64,000 bases of DNA. Origin: Blastopirellula marina (GTDB lineage: Bacteria > Planctomycetota > Planctomycetia > Pirellulales > Pirellulaceae). The DNA lies in assembly GCF_002967715.1 (NCBI RefSeq), contig NZ_PUIA01000081.1, forward strand, positions 62,001 through 126,000. Reading direction: 5' to 3'. A program made the position numbers and the translations under genes. Positions 62,905 through 64,000 of the stretch are shown here, one piece after another. Below the pieces are notes generated by a model. It searched no databases. It worked only from the letters and a program-made list of their open reading frames with translations, and was not told where the DNA came from. Position 1 is the stretch's first letter. Every line of letters starts with the position of its first letter.

Positions 62905-63603
62905 TTGGTCTCCCGTTTTTTTCCTCCTGCTGAGCAAGCCGACGAAAACGACCTGGTGATGGTGGGTGGTCGTCTTTCTTCTGAGTGGCTACTCGACGCC
63001 TATCGTCACGGCATCTTCCCCTGGCCGATGTGGGGGGACTGGATGCCAATGACCTGGTTTTCACTCGATCCACGCGCGATCATTCCATTGGACGGCCTGT
63101 ATGTGAGCAAGCGCCTGAAGCGGACCATTCGTAGCGGCAAGTTTCAGGTTACCTGCGACACCGCTTTTCGCAGGGTCATGCAAGGCTGCTCGAAACCTCG
63201 GCACAAGAAAGATGGCACTTGGATCACGCCAGCCATGCTGAAGGCCTACTGCAAACTGCACGAGGAAGGTCATGCCCACAGTGTCGAGGTGTGGCATGAA
63301 GGGGAGCTCGCTGGCGGTATCTACGGTGTGGCCATTGGCGGGCTATTTGCCGGAGAGTCGATGTTTCACACAGTTCGCGATGCTTCGAAGGTGGCCTTGG
63401 CAGCACTCGTCTCTCACTTGAATCAGCGGGGATACAAGCTACTGGACATTCAGCAGTGGACCGAGCATACCGGCAGCATGGGTGCCATCGAAATCGATCG
63501 CGGCGACTACCTGGCGCTGCTCGAGAATGTCGTCGATTTGCCGGTGAACTTTGGCGACCAGCTATGCGAAATCAAGTTCTTCGGGACGTCCTTAGGTGAT
63601 TAG
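62905..63603 (+). CDS. aat: Leucyl/phenylalanyl-tRNA-protein transferase Aat
   Basis: 232 residues if TTG at 62905 is the start; this keeps the family-like opening FPPAEQADENDLVMVGGRLSSEWLLDAYRHGIFPWP. An ATG at 62959 would lose the FPP part. Further blocks are typical: MTWFSLDPRAIIPLDGLYVSKRLKRTIRSG, ACRRVMQGCSKPR-like (AFRRVMQGCSKPR), TWITPAMLKAYCKLHEEGHAHSVEVWHEGELAGGIYGVAIGGLFAGESMFH and ALVSHLNQRGYKLLDIQQWTEHTGSMGA. It adds Leu or Phe to proteins with basic N-terminal residues, marking them for ClpAP. The last 12 bases overlap the convergent cinA-like gene. Confidence 0.93.
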   Translation: MVSRFFPPAEQADENDLVMVGGRLSSEWLLDAYRHGIFPWPMWGDWMPMTWFSLDPRAIIPLDGLYVSKRLKRTIRSGKFQVTCDTAFRRVMQGCSKPRHKKDGTWITPAMLKAYCKLHEEGHAHSVEVWHEGELAGGIYGVAIGGLFAGESMFHTVRDASKVALAALVSHLNQRGYKLLDIQQWTEHTGSMGAIEIDRGDYLALLENVVDLPVNFGDQLCEIKFFGTSLGD

Positions 63604-64000
63604 CTTCTTTCTCAGAAGATTTAATCCCTGTTTGGCCATGCGCGGCCCCCAAATCTCTGGGTGCCCAGCCAGGCCGCTGCTGACAGATTGAACACCATCT
63701 TCGGAGGCCAAGGCAACGTAATATTCGTCGGCCGAGTCCGCTTTCGACAGCGTTCCCAGCGCCAGCCCGTAAGTGGCATTGCCCACGCTGCGTGCCTGAG
63801 CTGCGGCTTTCTCGACACGTTCTTTCGTTACCAGTTCGGAGGGCATCTCGACGGTTCCCCCGAGAAACGCCCGGCGATCGATGTCGACAGCCCCAAGCCA
63901 AAACGCCAGCAGGCCGGATGTTGAAGACTCGACCGTCGCTAACGTTTCTCCTCGCTGGAGCAGATCGCGAACGACAATGTCCTGTAGCTCTTGCTCTCCT
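63592..64000 (-). CDS. CinA C-terminal domain protein (nicotinamide-nucleotide amidase-like), partial
   Basis: A 136-codon fragment whose 5-prime end is cut by the right edge; no start is seen in the window. The reading frame gives GETLATVESSTSGLLAFWLG, matching the E-S-C-T-G-G-L-L motif of CinA (here ESSTSGLL), then AFLGGTVEMPSELV, ARSVGNATYGLALGT and a tail ending in LLRKKLIT. These fit the C-terminal deamidase domain that converts NMN to nicotinic acid mononucleotide. The Cys-to-Ser change in the motif is notable. Whether an N-terminal MoaB-like domain is present cannot be seen. Convergent with aat, with 12 bases overlap. Confidence 0.75.
   Translation of the reverse strand, partial: GEQELQDIVVRDLLQRGETLATVESSTSGLLAFWLGAVDIDRRAFLGGTVEMPSELVTKERVEKAAAQARSVGNATYGLALGTLSKADSADEYYVALASEDGVQSVSSGLAGHPEIWGPRMAKQGLNLLRKKLIT

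Overview
The window reads as chromosomal DNA of a planctomycete, most probably of the Pirellulaceae (Blastopirellula/Bremerella-like). This is inferred from the families present: DUF1559 prepilin-like, DUF1570, DUF1080, PmoA-like and YdjY proteins, pentapeptide and EF-hand proteins, and a type II secretion cluster of the planctomycete kind. Coding density is high and both strands are used. I saw no rRNA, tRNA, CRISPR array, transposase or phage gene.

Layout. 1-4311: the start of a family 39 glycosyltransferase (cut by the left edge), a PAP2 phosphatase, a small secreted protein, an FKBP prolyl isomerase and a DUF1570 protein. 4623-8063: a 1146-residue exported protein built from secretin-N-like repeats but with no pore domain. 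8066-11543: a hybrid histidine kinase and a response regulator with a GHKL-like output, on the minus strand. 11914-15135: a pentapeptide-repeat protein and two divergent glycine-rich exported proteins, one with seven EF-hands. 15402-30747: a type II secretion / type IV pilus-like cluster in the order E, F, G, H, I, J, K, L, an M-C-like fusion, a terminator, then D and a lipoprotein. 30590-38765: mixed accessory genes (BON protein, two large orphan proteins, DUF2461, esterase, DUF1080, DUF1559 plus lipoprotein, single-domain response regulator). 39583-45218: prkA, a DUF444 (yeaH) gene, a 66-residue gene, spoVR and a 155-residue gene, behind an 817-base leader. 45345-50559: a coproheme decarboxylase-like gene, a membrane protein, a YdjY protein, an orphan protein, yggS and a DUF167 gene. 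50710-55290: an RND efflux adaptor and pump. 55302-57104: a membrane-anchored orphan and a PmoA-like protein. 57240-62418, minus strand: dnaG, rpoD, a zinc-ribbon coiled-coil gene and greA, with two clear terminators. 62905-64000: aat and the end of a cinA-like gene.

How the genes fit together. E powers the secretion system, F and L with the M-C fusion form the inner-membrane platform, G-K are pseudopilins, and D with its companion lipoprotein forms the outer-membrane channel. The prkA/yeaH/spoVR set is the widespread stress and starvation kinase module, here with two extra small genes. dnaG-rpoD is a macromolecular synthesis operon without rpsU inside the window.

Most unusual points: the single-gene GspM/Ig/GspC-like fusion; the separately transcribed secretin gene; the pore-less secretin-N repeat protein; a REP-like inverted repeat between gspG and gspH; a 158-base tail-to-tail gene overlap at 30590-30747; two unrecognised small genes in the prkA operon; and a possible leader peptide upstream of dnaG. 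All functions are inferred from recognised sequence patterns; no database search was run.
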